Positions 27,001 to 35,063 of a stretch of DNA of 64,000 bases are shown piece after piece. Source of the stretch: Thermosipho africanus Ob7 (GTDB taxonomy: Bacteria > Thermotogota > Thermotogae > Thermotogales > Fervidobacteriaceae); assembly GCF_003351105.1 (NCBI RefSeq), contig NZ_NKRG01000005.1, positions 1 to 64,000 of the forward strand, given 5' to 3'. Position numbers and translations under genes: made by a program. Below the pieces are notes generated by a model. It searched no databases and was not told the DNA's origin. It worked only from the letters and a program-made list of their open reading frames with translations. How positions within the stretch are numbered: the first letter of the stretch is position 1; each line of letters starts with the position of its first letter.

Positions 27001-27408
27001 AAGAATACTTTAGAACTTTCATATGGTAGAACTTCTAAAGAAGCAACTCCAGAAGTTTATTGTAAGTATTCTTTAAAAAATCAAGAAAATTCTCTTGATT
27101 TATCATACAAGACTTCGACTAAAATGTTAACTTTGGGTTTTAACTTAAAGACAATAGATCCTGGGATTAGCTTTTATACGACATATGATATTAAGAATGA
27201 AAGGTTTAATAATTTGAAAGCGACATTAAGTAAATCTTTACATCACTGGGTATTTGAACTTTCTAGCGAATTTGAATTTAATCATGATCAAGTATTTAAT
27301 TTTGATGATGTGAAGAAATTGTCTGTTTTATTTTATATTAAAGAGTTTGATGATAAATTTTTAGGATGGGATTTTAAAGAAAATTCACCAAATATAGGTT
27401 TGTTTTAG
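24075..27408 (+). CDS. Fused LptF/G-type permease and LptD-like protein, frame interrupted at A9
   Basis: Residues 1-355 form an LptF/LptG-family permease: three helices (about 10-38, 50-80, 98-118), a periplasmic beta domain (about 121-275) and three more helices (about 278-352). A signal-peptide-like segment follows (basic 361-368, hydrophobic 369-379, NLYS at 381-384). From 385 an LptA/OstA-like jelly-roll runs to about 505. An LptD-like region has TTCEFENPHYKI and DIPLFPYPVYF (about 515-570), then a long amphipathic-strand region like an outer-membrane barrel, with LSKSLHHWVFEL near the end. In Gram-negative bacteria these parts export lipopolysaccharide, but as separate proteins. As written the frame stops at 26798; nine A at 26776-26784 minus one A restores a 1110-residue protein ending at 27408. 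The start is TTG 24075 after GGGGGAG. Confidence 0.78.
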
Positions 27409-27423
27409 ATTGGAGGTTTTAAT

Positions 27424-28746
27424 ATGTCAGAAATTGTATATATTGAAAAAATGGCGTATGGAGGCAGTGGAATAGGAAAGTTGCCCGGTGGAAAAGTAAT
27501 TTTTGTAGATGGGGCTTACCCCGGTGAATTGGTTGAAGTGGATGTTTTAAGTGAAAAAAGTGATTATGCAATTGGAAAGCTGGAAAAGATAGTTGAAAAA
27601 ATTCCTGAGCGAAGAAATCCAAAGTGCCCTTATTTTAGAAATTGTGGTGGTTGCAATTTTTTAGATTTAAAGTATGAAAAACAATTAGAGTTTAAGAAAA
27701 TGGTCTTTATGGATCAACTTGAAAGAATCGCTGAACTAAAATTGAACGATTTATATATTGAAAAAAGTTCTAAAGAATATGAATATAGGTTAAAGATGGA
27801 ATATTCAATATTGAATGATTATTCTTTTGGTTTTAAAATGAAGAATAGTCATAAAGTTGTAAGTGTAAAAAATTGTATTATTGCTCCAAAAGTTTTTGGT
27901 AAAATACTTGAAAAGTTGTCATTAACGCTCTCACATTTTAAGATACCTATTTATAATTTTAAGCGTAAAAAGGGAATCTTAAAACACGTAGTGTTAAGAT
28001 ACTCGCCAAATGGAGAAGTGATGCTGATTTTTGTTACAAAATCGGAGTATTTCAAAGAAGGTAAAAAAATAGCAAGTTTAATCAAAAAAGAGTTTCCTTT
28101 TATAAAGTCAATTGTTCATGTAATGAATAGCAATGATAAAATAGTTTTAAGAGGTCCTTATAAGGTATTAAGTGGTGATGGAGTAATTAATTATGAATTC
28201 AGCTGGGAAAAATTTCAAGTTCCTCCAACTGCATTTTTTCAAAATAATTTTCATGTTGCAGAGAAAATGGTAGAATTTTTAACAAAAAGATTAGATTTAA
28301 ATGGTGATGAGGTTGTTTTAGATTTATTTAGTGGTCTTGGAACATTTTCTTTAAGACTTGCTGCTTTATCAAAATTTGTTATTGCAGTTGAATCTAGCCA
28401 TGTATCAGTAAAGGCAGGAAGGGCAAATGCAAATATAAATGGATTAAAGAATATTAAATTTATTGAAGCTGATGCGTTAGATTATTTAAACCAAGTAAAT
28501 GAAAAATTTGATGTAATTGTTCTTGATCCACCAAGAGCAGGGATTGGGTCTGAAGCTGTAAAAAAAATATTGGAATTATCTCCTCAAAAAATTGGATACG
28601 TTTCATGTAATCCTACAACTTTTGCAAGGGATTTAAAATTGCTACTTGAAAAGTATGAAATAGAAGATATAAGAATTTTTGACATGTTTCCGCAAACTTA
28701 TCATATTGAATCTGTAGCTATTTTAAATAGAAAAAACAATCTGTGA
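27424..28746 (+). CDS. 23S rRNA (uracil-5-)-methyltransferase, RlmD/RlmCD type
   Basis: The 440-residue enzyme methylates a uracil in 23S rRNA using S-adenosylmethionine. An N-terminal TRAM domain (about 1-55) is followed by the iron-sulfur cysteines in CPYFRNCGGCNF. The Rossmann domain shows LDLFSGLGTFSLRL, DALDYL, DPPRAG, and the catalytic cysteine in YVSCNPTTFARDL. TrmA-type tRNA enzymes lack the iron-sulfur site, so a 23S rRNA target is likelier; whether one or two positions are modified cannot be seen. It follows the LptF-LptD gene with GGAGG upstream. Confidence 0.9.
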   Translation: MSEIVYIEKMAYGGSGIGKLPGGKVIFVDGAYPGELVEVDVLSEKSDYAIGKLEKIVEKIPERRNPKCPYFRNCGGCNFLDLKYEKQLEFKKMVFMDQLERIAELKLNDLYIEKSSKEYEYRLKMEYSILNDYSFGFKMKNSHKVVSVKNCIIAPKVFGKILEKLSLTLSHFKIPIYNFKRKKGILKHVVLRYSPNGEVMLIFVTKSEYFKEGKKIASLIKKEFPFIKSIVHVMNSNDKIVLRGPYKVLSGDGVINYEFSWEKFQVPPTAFFQNNFHVAEKMVEFLTKRLDLNGDEVVLDLFSGLGTFSLRLAALSKFVIAVESSHVSVKAGRANANINGLKNIKFIEADALDYLNQVNEKFDVIVLDPPRAGIGSEAVKKILELSPQKIGYVSCNPTTFARDLKLLLEKYEIEDIRIFDMFPQTYHIESVAILNRKNNL

Positions 28747-28774
28747 TAAAATATAAATAAAAGGGGTGGGATCT

Positions 28775-29380
28775 ATGAATGTAAAAAGAGCTCTTATTAG
28801 TGTGTATAATAAGGAAGGAATAGTTGAATTTGCGAAAAAACTTTCTGAGTGGGGAGTGGAAATAATAAGTACTGGAAATACTGCAAATTTATTAGAGGAA
28901 AATGGTATTCCAGTTAATCGTGTGTCTGAAGTTACGGGTTTTCCAGAAATTCTTGGTGGCAGAGTCAAAACTCTTCATCCTAAAATATTTGGTGGAATTC
29001 TTGCAAAATTTGGTGATAGTAAACATATGAAAGATTTGTCTGATAATAATATTAAACCTATAGATATGGTTGTTGTTAATTTATATCCATTTGAGCTTGT
29101 TGCAAAAGAAACACGCAATGAGGAAAAGTTAATTGAAAATATTGACATAGGTGGTGTTGCATTACTAAGAGCCGCTGCAAAAAATTATAGAGATGTAATA
29201 GTTATTTCAGACCCTGAAGATTACGATAAAGTTTTAAAGAGTTTAGAAGAATGTGGAGATGTAATTCTCCATCAAAGAAGGATTCTTGCGTTAAAGGCTT
29301 TTTATAGAACGATGAAATACGATGCAGAAATTCATAGTGTCTTATCTGAATTATTTGCTTCTAACAATTTTGAGGAGTAA
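28775..29380 (+). CDS. IMP cyclohydrolase domain protein (N-terminal half of PurH)
   Basis: The 201 residues match the N-terminal MGS-like domain of PurH, which closes the ring of formyl-AICAR to give IMP: ALISVYNKEGIVEFA, ISTGNTANLLEENGIPV, GGRVKTLHPKIFGGIL, VNLYPFE and IDIGGVALLRAAAKN are all present. The AICAR transformylase domain, normally fused behind it, is absent: the frame ends cleanly at TAA and an unrelated gene begins four bases later. The formyl transfer must therefore be encoded elsewhere or done by another enzyme type. ATG 28775 follows GGGGTGGG. Confidence 0.88.
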   Translation: MNVKRALISVYNKEGIVEFAKKLSEWGVEIISTGNTANLLEENGIPVNRVSEVTGFPEILGGRVKTLHPKIFGGILAKFGDSKHMKDLSDNNIKPIDMVVVNLYPFELVAKETRNEEKLIENIDIGGVALLRAAAKNYRDVIVISDPEDYDKVLKSLEECGDVILHQRRILALKAFYRTMKYDAEIHSVLSELFASNNFEE

Positions 29381-29384
29381 GAAA

Positions 29385-29996
29385 ATGTATGGAATAGTTT
29401 CTGATCTTTATAGAAACATAGTTAGGCTTAAGACTAATAATGGTGATGTAGTGATTAAATCAAATAAAAAAATTCCTAAAGGTTTAAAAGTTGAAATAAA
29501 AAATATAGGGCAAGGTGATTATAAAGGTAAAATATTAATGGGCCCTTCAAAAGTCTTGCCCTCGTTGAATGCTATTTATTACTCTTCAATAATAACTGAG
29601 GATAGAAATTTAGTTGAAAAACTATCATTTTTATTTGAAGAACTTTCTAAAAGAGTGAAGATTGATAGGAGTTTTTTGGAAAAATTTAAAAAATATTTTG
29701 AAGCAGGCGAAGTAGATGAGGATAATAAAATGTATGGAAATTATGTAAATTTATTAAGTGGAAGATATGGTTTTCGCTCTTTTGGAATGATTAAAATTTT
29801 TGTGGATAGAAAAGCAGAAGAATTTGTATTGTATTTTAAAGATAATGTTATTAAAGGAAAAGTGGAAGGTAATGATATAATTTTAAGTACCGATAAGATA
29901 ATAGAAAATATTGAAGAATTAAAAGAAAGACTAAAGAAGTATTTTTTAAATGTTTATATAAAATATGAAAATTTCGAGGGAGGGATTTACGTTTAG
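29385..29996 (+). CDS. Unknown protein upstream of FlhB-like gene
   Basis: I do not recognise this 203-residue protein. It has no signal peptide or membrane helix. The N-terminus is beta-rich (MYGIVSDLYRNIVRLKT) and the C-terminus mixes strands and charged helices. In Bacillus an uncharacterised FliK-like gene (ylqG) precedes a small FlhB-like gene (ylqH), and the same order here suggests a distant relative. That is inference from context. ATG 29385 follows GAGGAG. Confidence 0.6.
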   Translation: MYGIVSDLYRNIVRLKTNNGDVVIKSNKKIPKGLKVEIKNIGQGDYKGKILMGPSKVLPSLNAIYYSSIITEDRNLVEKLSFLFEELSKRVKIDRSFLEKFKKYFEAGEVDEDNKMYGNYVNLLSGRYGFRSFGMIKIFVDRKAEEFVLYFKDNVIKGKVEGNDIILSTDKIIENIEELKERLKKYFLNVYIKYENFEGGIYV

Positions 29997-30237
29997 AGAG
30001 AAATTAGCGGTTGCTTTGAAGTATGATCCTGAGGTAGATTTTGTGCCTTTTGTTATTGCAAAAGGAAAAGAAGAGGTTGCTAAAAAGATTTTAGAGATTG
30101 CAAAAAATAGTGGAGTTCCTATCGTAAAGTCTCCAGATCTTGTGAATGAATTGTACAAGTTAAAAGTTTTAGAAGAAATTCCAAAAAAGTTGTACTTGGC
30201 TGTTGCTGAAATTATTGTATTTTTGGAAAGTAGGTGA
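29965..30237 (+). CDS. FlhB C-terminal-domain-like protein
   Basis: The 90 residues correspond to the cytoplasmic C-terminal domain of FlhB-type secretion proteins without the membrane part: AVALKYDPEVDFVPFVIAKG, AKKILEIAKNSGVPIVKSPD and LYKLKVLEEIPKKLYLAVAE. The NPTH autocleavage motif of real FlhB is missing. Its role is unknown. The start is uncertain: ATG 29965 lacks a ribosome site, while a strong GAGGGAGGG sits inside the overlap with the upstream gene (29976-29984) with no standard start codon behind it. Confidence 0.82.
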   Translation: MKISREGFTFREKLAVALKYDPEVDFVPFVIAKGKEEVAKKILEIAKNSGVPIVKSPDLVNELYKLKVLEEIPKKLYLAVAEIIVFLESR

Positions 30238-30242
30238 TTTTT

Positions 30243-31166
30243 ATGGCATTTAAAAGAGTAATTTTCTCATTTTTATTAATTCTTTCGGTGCTTTCTTTTT
30301 CAAATGTAAATTGGAGTATTAATATTAATTTAAATTTTGGAGCACCACAAAATATTCCTGATTATTCTATTTTAATTGATACGGGAGTATCTTTTGTAGA
30401 TGTTTATATAGATGATGTTTATGCTGGACAAACAGATATTTTTGGGCAGTTATTAGTAAATTTTGACACTTCTGGTTATCACACTATTACTATTAAAGAT
30501 GAAGATTATTTAAACATTTCAGTGTTAGTTTTTGTAGATAAAACTGGTAAATATTTAAAAATTCCATTAGTTGAAGCTGGAAAACTGGTTGTATTTTCAA
30601 ACACTTATCCAGTTAATGTTTATATTAATGGTTATTACTATGGAACAATAAGAAGTATTGATGAAGAGATAAAATTACCTGAGGGAGAGCATTTTATTAC
30701 ATTTGAAAGCCCTGGTTATAATCCTATAACTAAAAAGGTATATATAAAATTTGAAGAAAAAAGTGCAGTTAATTTGAATTTTGAAAAGCTTAAATTAGAA
30801 TTAAACATAAGAAGCAAAATAAATGAATTTTCACCAAATAATGATTGGTATATGGATAGATGGGAATTAGAAATTTATCTTTCTACTTATGCAACAGTTA
30901 CAGTAGATATATTAAAAGATGATATCAAAATATTTGAAAGAGTTTTTTCTGGAAAGCCTTACTTGAATTTATTTACATGGGACGGTTCAGGGGCTAGTGA
31001 AGTTGGTGAATATTTAGTTAAAGTAATTGCTAATGATGGAAATGACGAAATTGTTAAAGAAACAAAAGTTTTACTAGATGATAAATATACGTATTTAAAG
31101 GAGATAGCTATAACTTCACTTATTATGATGTTTGGAACAATACTGTATTTTGTACTAAAAAAATAG
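30243..31166 (+). CDS. Exported PEGA/FlgD-Ig-like protein with C-terminal anchor
   Basis: This 307-residue protein has a signal peptide (MAFKRVIFSFLLILSVLSFS) followed by two beta domains of PEGA type (FVDVYIDDVYAGQTDIFGQL; YPVNVYINGYYYGTIRSIDE). Next is a FlgD-like immunoglobulin fold (INEFSPNNDWYMDRW and FTWDGSGASEVGEYLVKV). A C-terminal hydrophobic helix (about 287-305) ends in KK. It is likely held in a membrane and faces the periplasm or sheath space. I set the start at ATG 30243 for the signal peptide. Function is unknown. Confidence 0.72.
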   Translation: MAFKRVIFSFLLILSVLSFSNVNWSININLNFGAPQNIPDYSILIDTGVSFVDVYIDDVYAGQTDIFGQLLVNFDTSGYHTITIKDEDYLNISVLVFVDKTGKYLKIPLVEAGKLVVFSNTYPVNVYINGYYYGTIRSIDEEIKLPEGEHFITFESPGYNPITKKVYIKFEEKSAVNLNFEKLKLELNIRSKINEFSPNNDWYMDRWELEIYLSTYATVTVDILKDDIKIFERVFSGKPYLNLFTWDGSGASEVGEYLVKVIANDGNDEIVKETKVLLDDKYTYLKEIAITSLIMMFGTILYFVLKK

Positions 31167-31180
31167 AGGAGGTATATGAG

Positions 31181-32290
31181 TTGATAGATTTTGAGCTAAA
31201 ACAAAAAATTGATGAGGCAAAGAAGAAATTTGAAGATATTATTAAGGTATTTCATCCGGAGAATAAGAGAAAAGAACTTGAAGAATTAGAAAAGCAAATG
31301 GGCGATTCTGATTTTTGGAGTGATCAAAGAAAAGCTAGAGAAATTTCTCAAAAGGCTCAAAGAATTAGAAAGATTATTGATGATATGAAAGATATTGAAG
31401 CAAAATTTGAAGATTTAGATGCTGCAATTGAATTATCAGACGAAGATCAAAGTTTTGTTGAAACTATTAAAGAAATGGTAGAAGAAATTGAAAAAAAAGT
31501 AAAAACATTCGAACTTGAATTGATATTAAATGGCAAATTTGATGCTAGTAATGCATATTTAACAATACACCCGGGCGCAGGTGGAACTGAATCTCAAGAT
31601 TGGGCATCAATGCTTTTGAGAATGTATATGCGCTGGGCTGAGAGAAAAGGATTTGATGTACAGATTGTTGATTATCAACCTGGAGAAGAAGCTGGGATTA
31701 AAAGTGCAATGATTTATATAAAAGGTGATTATGCATATGGATATTTAAAATACGAAAGAGGTGTACACAGGCTTGTTAGAATTTCACCATTTGACGCAAA
31801 TAAAAGGCGCCATACTTCCTTTGCATCAGTTAACGTTATACCTGAAATAGATGATGATATAGATATAGAAATAAATCCAGAAGATTTACGTATAGATACA
31901 TATCGAGCATCTGGTGCAGGTGGTCAATATGTTAATAAAACAGAATCAGCAGTGAGAATTACACATATTCCAACAGGAATAGTTGTTACTTGTCAAACAG
32001 AACGTTCACAACTTCAAAATAAAGAAACTGCATTGAAAGTTTTAAAGGCAAGACTTTATCAACTCGAACTAGAAAAGCGGCAAAAACAACTTGAAGAAAT
32101 TCAAGGCGAATTAAAAGATATATCTTGGGGAAATCAAATAAGGTCATATGTATTCCAACCATATACTATGGTGAAGGATCATAGAACTAATGTTGAAACA
32201 GGGAATATCGATGCTGTTATGGATGGAGAAATTGATATTTTTATTGAGAGTGAATTAATACATTTTGCAGGTATTAGAAATAAGCAATAG
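31181..32290 (+). CDS. prfB: Peptide chain release factor 2
   Basis: RF2 ends translation at UGA and UAA. The 369-residue protein carries the GGQ loop (RASGAGGQYVNKTESAVRI) that triggers hydrolysis and the SPF recognition tripeptide (VRISPFDANKRRHTSF) that marks RF2 rather than RF1. The start is TTG 31181 after GAGGAGG; an ATG five bases upstream is in another frame and stops at once. The frame is continuous, so the programmed +1 frameshift of many prfB genes is absent. Confidence 0.95.
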   Translation: MIDFELKQKIDEAKKKFEDIIKVFHPENKRKELEELEKQMGDSDFWSDQRKAREISQKAQRIRKIIDDMKDIEAKFEDLDAAIELSDEDQSFVETIKEMVEEIEKKVKTFELELILNGKFDASNAYLTIHPGAGGTESQDWASMLLRMYMRWAERKGFDVQIVDYQPGEEAGIKSAMIYIKGDYAYGYLKYERGVHRLVRISPFDANKRRHTSFASVNVIPEIDDDIDIEINPEDLRIDTYRASGAGGQYVNKTESAVRITHIPTGIVVTCQTERSQLQNKETALKVLKARLYQLELEKRQKQLEEIQGELKDISWGNQIRSYVFQPYTMVKDHRTNVETGNIDAVMDGEIDIFIESELIHFAGIRNKQ

Positions 32291-32301
32291 AGGTGGGGAT
32301 T

Positions 32302-33105
32302 ATGGCAAAGGTTTATGTTGTAACTTCTGGTAAGGGTGGAGTGGGAAAAACTACAATTTCAGCAAATCTAGGATGCGCATTAGCAAAAGATGGTAATAAA
32401 GTTTGTGTAATAGATGCAGATGTTGGATTAAAAAATTTAGATGTGGTTTTAGGGTTGGAAAATAGGATAATTTATACATTAATTGATGTAATAAGAGGAA
32501 ATGTTAGTGCTAAAGAAGCGCTTGTAAGACACAAAAATTTAAAAAATTTATATCTAATTGCTGCTTCACAGATTGCAACAAAGGAAATGGTTTCACCAGA
32601 AGATATGATTAATCTGGTAAAAGAACTAGACGAAGATTTTGATTATATTATAATTGACTCACCTGCTGGGATTGAAAGAGGTTTTAGGAATGCAATTGCT
32701 CCATCAGAATATGCTATTGTTGTAACTACTCCAGAACTTCCTGCGATCTCTGATGCTGATAGAGTAATTGGATTACTTGAAAATAATGGATTTAATGAAG
32801 AAAATATTATGTTGATTTTAAACAAATATAAACCTCAAATGGTCAAAAAAGGTGACATGTTATCAGAAGCTGATGTAGAAAAGGCTTTAGCAATTAAACT
32901 TATAGGTGTTTTGCCCGATTCAAATGAGGTTATAATTTCTACTAATAAGGGAATACCGATTGTTTTGGAAAAAGATGAAGGAATTTCAAAGAATTTTGAA
33001 AATATTGTAAAGAGATTAAAAGGTGAAGAAATTTCTTTAGCAGAAGATATTCAAAATAATGAGAATTTTTTCAGAAAATTTTTGTCCCTTTTTAATAAGA
33101 GGTGA
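32302..33105 (+). CDS. minD: Septum-site-determining ATPase MinD
   Basis: MinD is a membrane-associated ATPase that places the division site. The 267-residue protein has the deviant Walker A GKGGVGKTTISANLG, switch motifs CVIDADVGLKNLDVVLGL and IIDSPAGIERGF, and a basic C-terminal helix (FFRKFLSLFNKR) typical of its membrane-targeting sequence. ATG 32302 follows GAGGTGGGG. It is coupled to minE, while minC is not in this window. Confidence 0.95.
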   Translation: MAKVYVVTSGKGGVGKTTISANLGCALAKDGNKVCVIDADVGLKNLDVVLGLENRIIYTLIDVIRGNVSAKEALVRHKNLKNLYLIAASQIATKEMVSPEDMINLVKELDEDFDYIIIDSPAGIERGFRNAIAPSEYAIVVTTPELPAISDADRVIGLLENNGFNEENIMLILNKYKPQMVKKGDMLSEADVEKALAIKLIGVLPDSNEVIISTNKGIPIVLEKDEGISKNFENIVKRLKGEEISLAEDIQNNENFFRKFLSLFNKR

Positions 33106-33110
33106 GTAAA

Positions 33111-33377
33111 ATGTGGTTGTTAGATGTTTTTAAAAGAAGTGAAAAAAGAAAACCTAGAGATGAGGCTCTCGAAAGATTAGAAAGTATTGTTAGCAGGCGA
33201 AAGGAAATAACACACAAGATCCCTATTGAAGTATTTTCTAAGAATTCAGAAGAAATAAAAAAAGAAGTAGTACAGATTATTTCGAGAAAATTTAATGTGC
33301 CTGTTGAAAGGGTGAAAGTAGATTGTCAAGAAGAAGATGGTTACGTTGTAATTGTTACAAATATAAATTTCAAATAG
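33111..33377 (+). CDS. minE: Cell division topological specificity factor MinE
   Basis: The 88-residue protein fits MinE. An N-terminal amphipathic segment (MWLLDVFKRS) and the MinD-interacting helix (ALERLESIVSRRKE) are followed by a beta-rich dimer domain (IKKEVVQIISRKFNVPVERV). MinE stimulates the MinD ATPase to move it off the membrane. ATG 33111 follows GAGGTGAG. Its 3' end overlaps the lipoprotein gene by about 55 bases. Confidence 0.9.
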   Translation: MWLLDVFKRSEKRKPRDEALERLESIVSRRKEITHKIPIEVFSKNSEEIKKEVVQIISRKFNVPVERVKVDCQEEDGYVVIVTNINFK

Positions 33378-34027
33378 CTCTTATAATTGGAGTGTTAATC
33401 TATTTGTTGTCTGGTTGTGCACTTACATTGGATAAGATAATTCCAAAAAAAGAATCAAATCAAACAATTAATTTTAATGTTTATTTTGAAGCTTATTATT
33501 CTACAAGTTTAAAAGATTTTTTTGAAGAAAAACTTGAAAAAAGTTTTACGCTTTCAGATTTAGATGAAATAACTGTGAAATTAAAAGTTAATGATTCTGA
33601 TATATTTACTTTTAATCTTAAGGGAAAAAACAATAATGTTACCCCTCCAATAGTTATTGAAAAATCAAAAGATGCAATGGTGAAATATGATATTGAGGTA
33701 ACTTATACTTTGAAAAGGGATTTAATTGATAGTACAGAAGTTGTCTTAAAAGATACAGGTTTAATAGATGATTTAAATTTATTAGACTTTCAGGAATTGA
33801 ATTTAGTATTTTTTATCCATGATGAAAGTGGTACACCTACTTTAAAACCAAAGATTTTATATGAAGATAAAAAAGTAATTAAAGAAGGTATAGTTGAAGA
33901 TGGAAAAATTTATTATGTTGAATCTAATAATGATTTTTATTCAATTTTGAAAAATGACAAAGTTAATGAGATATATGTGGATGCAGATTCTGATTTTAGT
34001 AACATATACGTCTTTCCTTCTGAGTAA
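33323..34027 (+). CDS. Putative lipoprotein of unknown function
   Basis: The 234-residue protein starts with a basic, then hydrophobic, segment ending in a lipobox (IYLLSGCAL), so it is probably lipid-modified at Cys 32 and exported. The rest is beta-rich and acidic with no motif I recognise. The likely start is TTG 33323 inside minE, behind AAGGGTG; no better start exists before the hydrophobic segment. Its place between minE and an FtsL-like gene hints at envelope or division work, which is inference. Confidence 0.65.
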   Translation: MSRRRWLRCNCYKYKFQIALIIGVLIYLLSGCALTLDKIIPKKESNQTINFNVYFEAYYSTSLKDFFEEKLEKSFTLSDLDEITVKLKVNDSDIFTFNLKGKNNNVTPPIVIEKSKDAMVKYDIEVTYTLKRDLIDSTEVVLKDTGLIDDLNLLDFQELNLVFFIHDESGTPTLKPKILYEDKKVIKEGIVEDGKIYYVESNNDFYSILKNDKVNEIYVDADSDFSNIYVFPSE

Positions 34028-34052
34028 AATGATTACTAGGTAGGTGTTTGAT

Positions 34053-34280
34053 TTGGGAAGAAAAAAAAAGAAAAATTTATTTAGATATATATATATTCTT
34101 TTTGTTTTGCTTTTAGTGTTTTTCTTGGTGGTTATACTTGCTAGTTCAATTATAAGATATAAAGTAAATTTAAATGAGTTAAATCAGGTTAAAAAGCAAT
34201 ATGAAGAGTTAAAAGAAAAGTATGAAAAAAATTTGATTATATATGAAAAATTAAAAATGTTAAGAGAGGGAAGGAAATGA
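34053..34280 (+). CDS. Small FtsL/DivIC-like membrane protein
   Basis: The 75-residue protein has a very basic start (GRKKKKNLFR), one membrane helix (about 12-33) and a C-terminal coiled coil (about 38-70). This is the layout of FtsL, FtsB and DivIC, the bitopic proteins of the division complex, but the sequence is too short and divergent to be certain. TTG 34053 follows TAGGTAGGTG. Nine A near its start (34061-34069) are in frame. It overlaps the methyltransferase gene by four bases. Confidence 0.6.
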   Translation: MGRKKKKNLFRYIYILFVLLLVFFLVVILASSIIRYKVNLNELNQVKKQYEELKEKYEKNLIIYEKLKMLREGRK

Positions 34281-35059
34281 GATATATTGTTACTACATCA
34301 TACAATGCTAATAAAGAAATTGTAAGGTTGGCAAAAAATATAGCAGAGGAATTTAATGTAAAGTATATTAACAGAAATCATGTTTCAAAATACTTAAAAA
34401 GTGGAAAAATAGACTTTTATTATGTTGTAGATAAAAAAGGTATGTTGAAAATAAAATGGAAAGATGGAGAATTCTTTTTTCACCAAGGGATAGCAAAGAT
34501 CAGGATGGAAAATATTAAGCATGGAGAAAGAGATTACCTAATAGAATCATTGAAGCCAGAAAAAACGGACGTAGTATATGATGCTACTTGTGGGCTTGCT
34601 TCAGATGCTATTTTAATTGCTAATTTTGCAAAAAAGGTAGTTGCTACTGAAGGGTCTGAGCATATTTATAGAGTTGTTAAATGGGGATTAAAAAGATATA
34701 TTTCTGATGAAGAATGGATAAATAATGCTATGAAAAAAATAGAGCTTATACATGATAATTATAAAAATTTTGTTAGAAATCAACCTGATAATTCATTTGA
34801 TATTGTATATTGTGATCCAATGTTTGAAAATCCAATATACGAGAGTAATTCTTTAAATCCATTGAGAGGTTTTGCTGTATATGAACCTTTGAGTTTGGAG
34901 GATCTCGAACATATGATTAGAATATCAAGAAAAAGAGTTGTTATTAAAACACTAAAAAAGGATAGTTTGTATGAAAAAATTAAAAATTATTTTTCAAAGG
35001 AATTTATTTCACGAAAAAGTGGAATAGTGTATGGTGTTATTAATAAATCGGAGGTGTAA
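34277..35059 (+). CDS. RsmJ-like SAM-dependent methyltransferase
   Basis: The 260-residue enzyme has a class I methyltransferase fold in its second half: VYDATCGLASDAILIANFA for SAM binding and IVYCDPMFENP, close to the DPMF-type motif of RsmJ, which methylates guanine in 16S rRNA. The N-terminal 90 residues form a separate alpha/beta domain. An rRNA target is plausible but not shown. It lies between the small division-like gene and ftsY. Confidence 0.75.
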   Translation: MRYIVTTSYNANKEIVRLAKNIAEEFNVKYINRNHVSKYLKSGKIDFYYVVDKKGMLKIKWKDGEFFFHQGIAKIRMENIKHGERDYLIESLKPEKTDVVYDATCGLASDAILIANFAKKVVATEGSEHIYRVVKWGLKRYISDEEWINNAMKKIELIHDNYKNFVRNQPDNSFDIVYCDPMFENPIYESNSLNPLRGFAVYEPLSLEDLEHMIRISRKRVVIKTLKKDSLYEKIKNYFSKEFISRKSGIVYGVINKSEV

Positions 35060-35063
35060 GTTG

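Noticed and set aside
26740..27408. Last part of the LptD-like barrel as a separate gene
   Set aside because: The possible start has no ribosome site and lies inside the upstream frame; the strand pattern continues directly from the A9 run.
31170..31300. Programmed frameshift in prfB
   Set aside because: The frame from TTG 31181 is continuous, and no CTTTGA-type slip site or internal stop appears near the usual position.
34061..34069. A9 run in the small FtsL-like gene as a further frameshift
   Set aside because: The run is in frame and the protein reads sensibly on both sides (GRKKKKNLFR), so no correction is needed.
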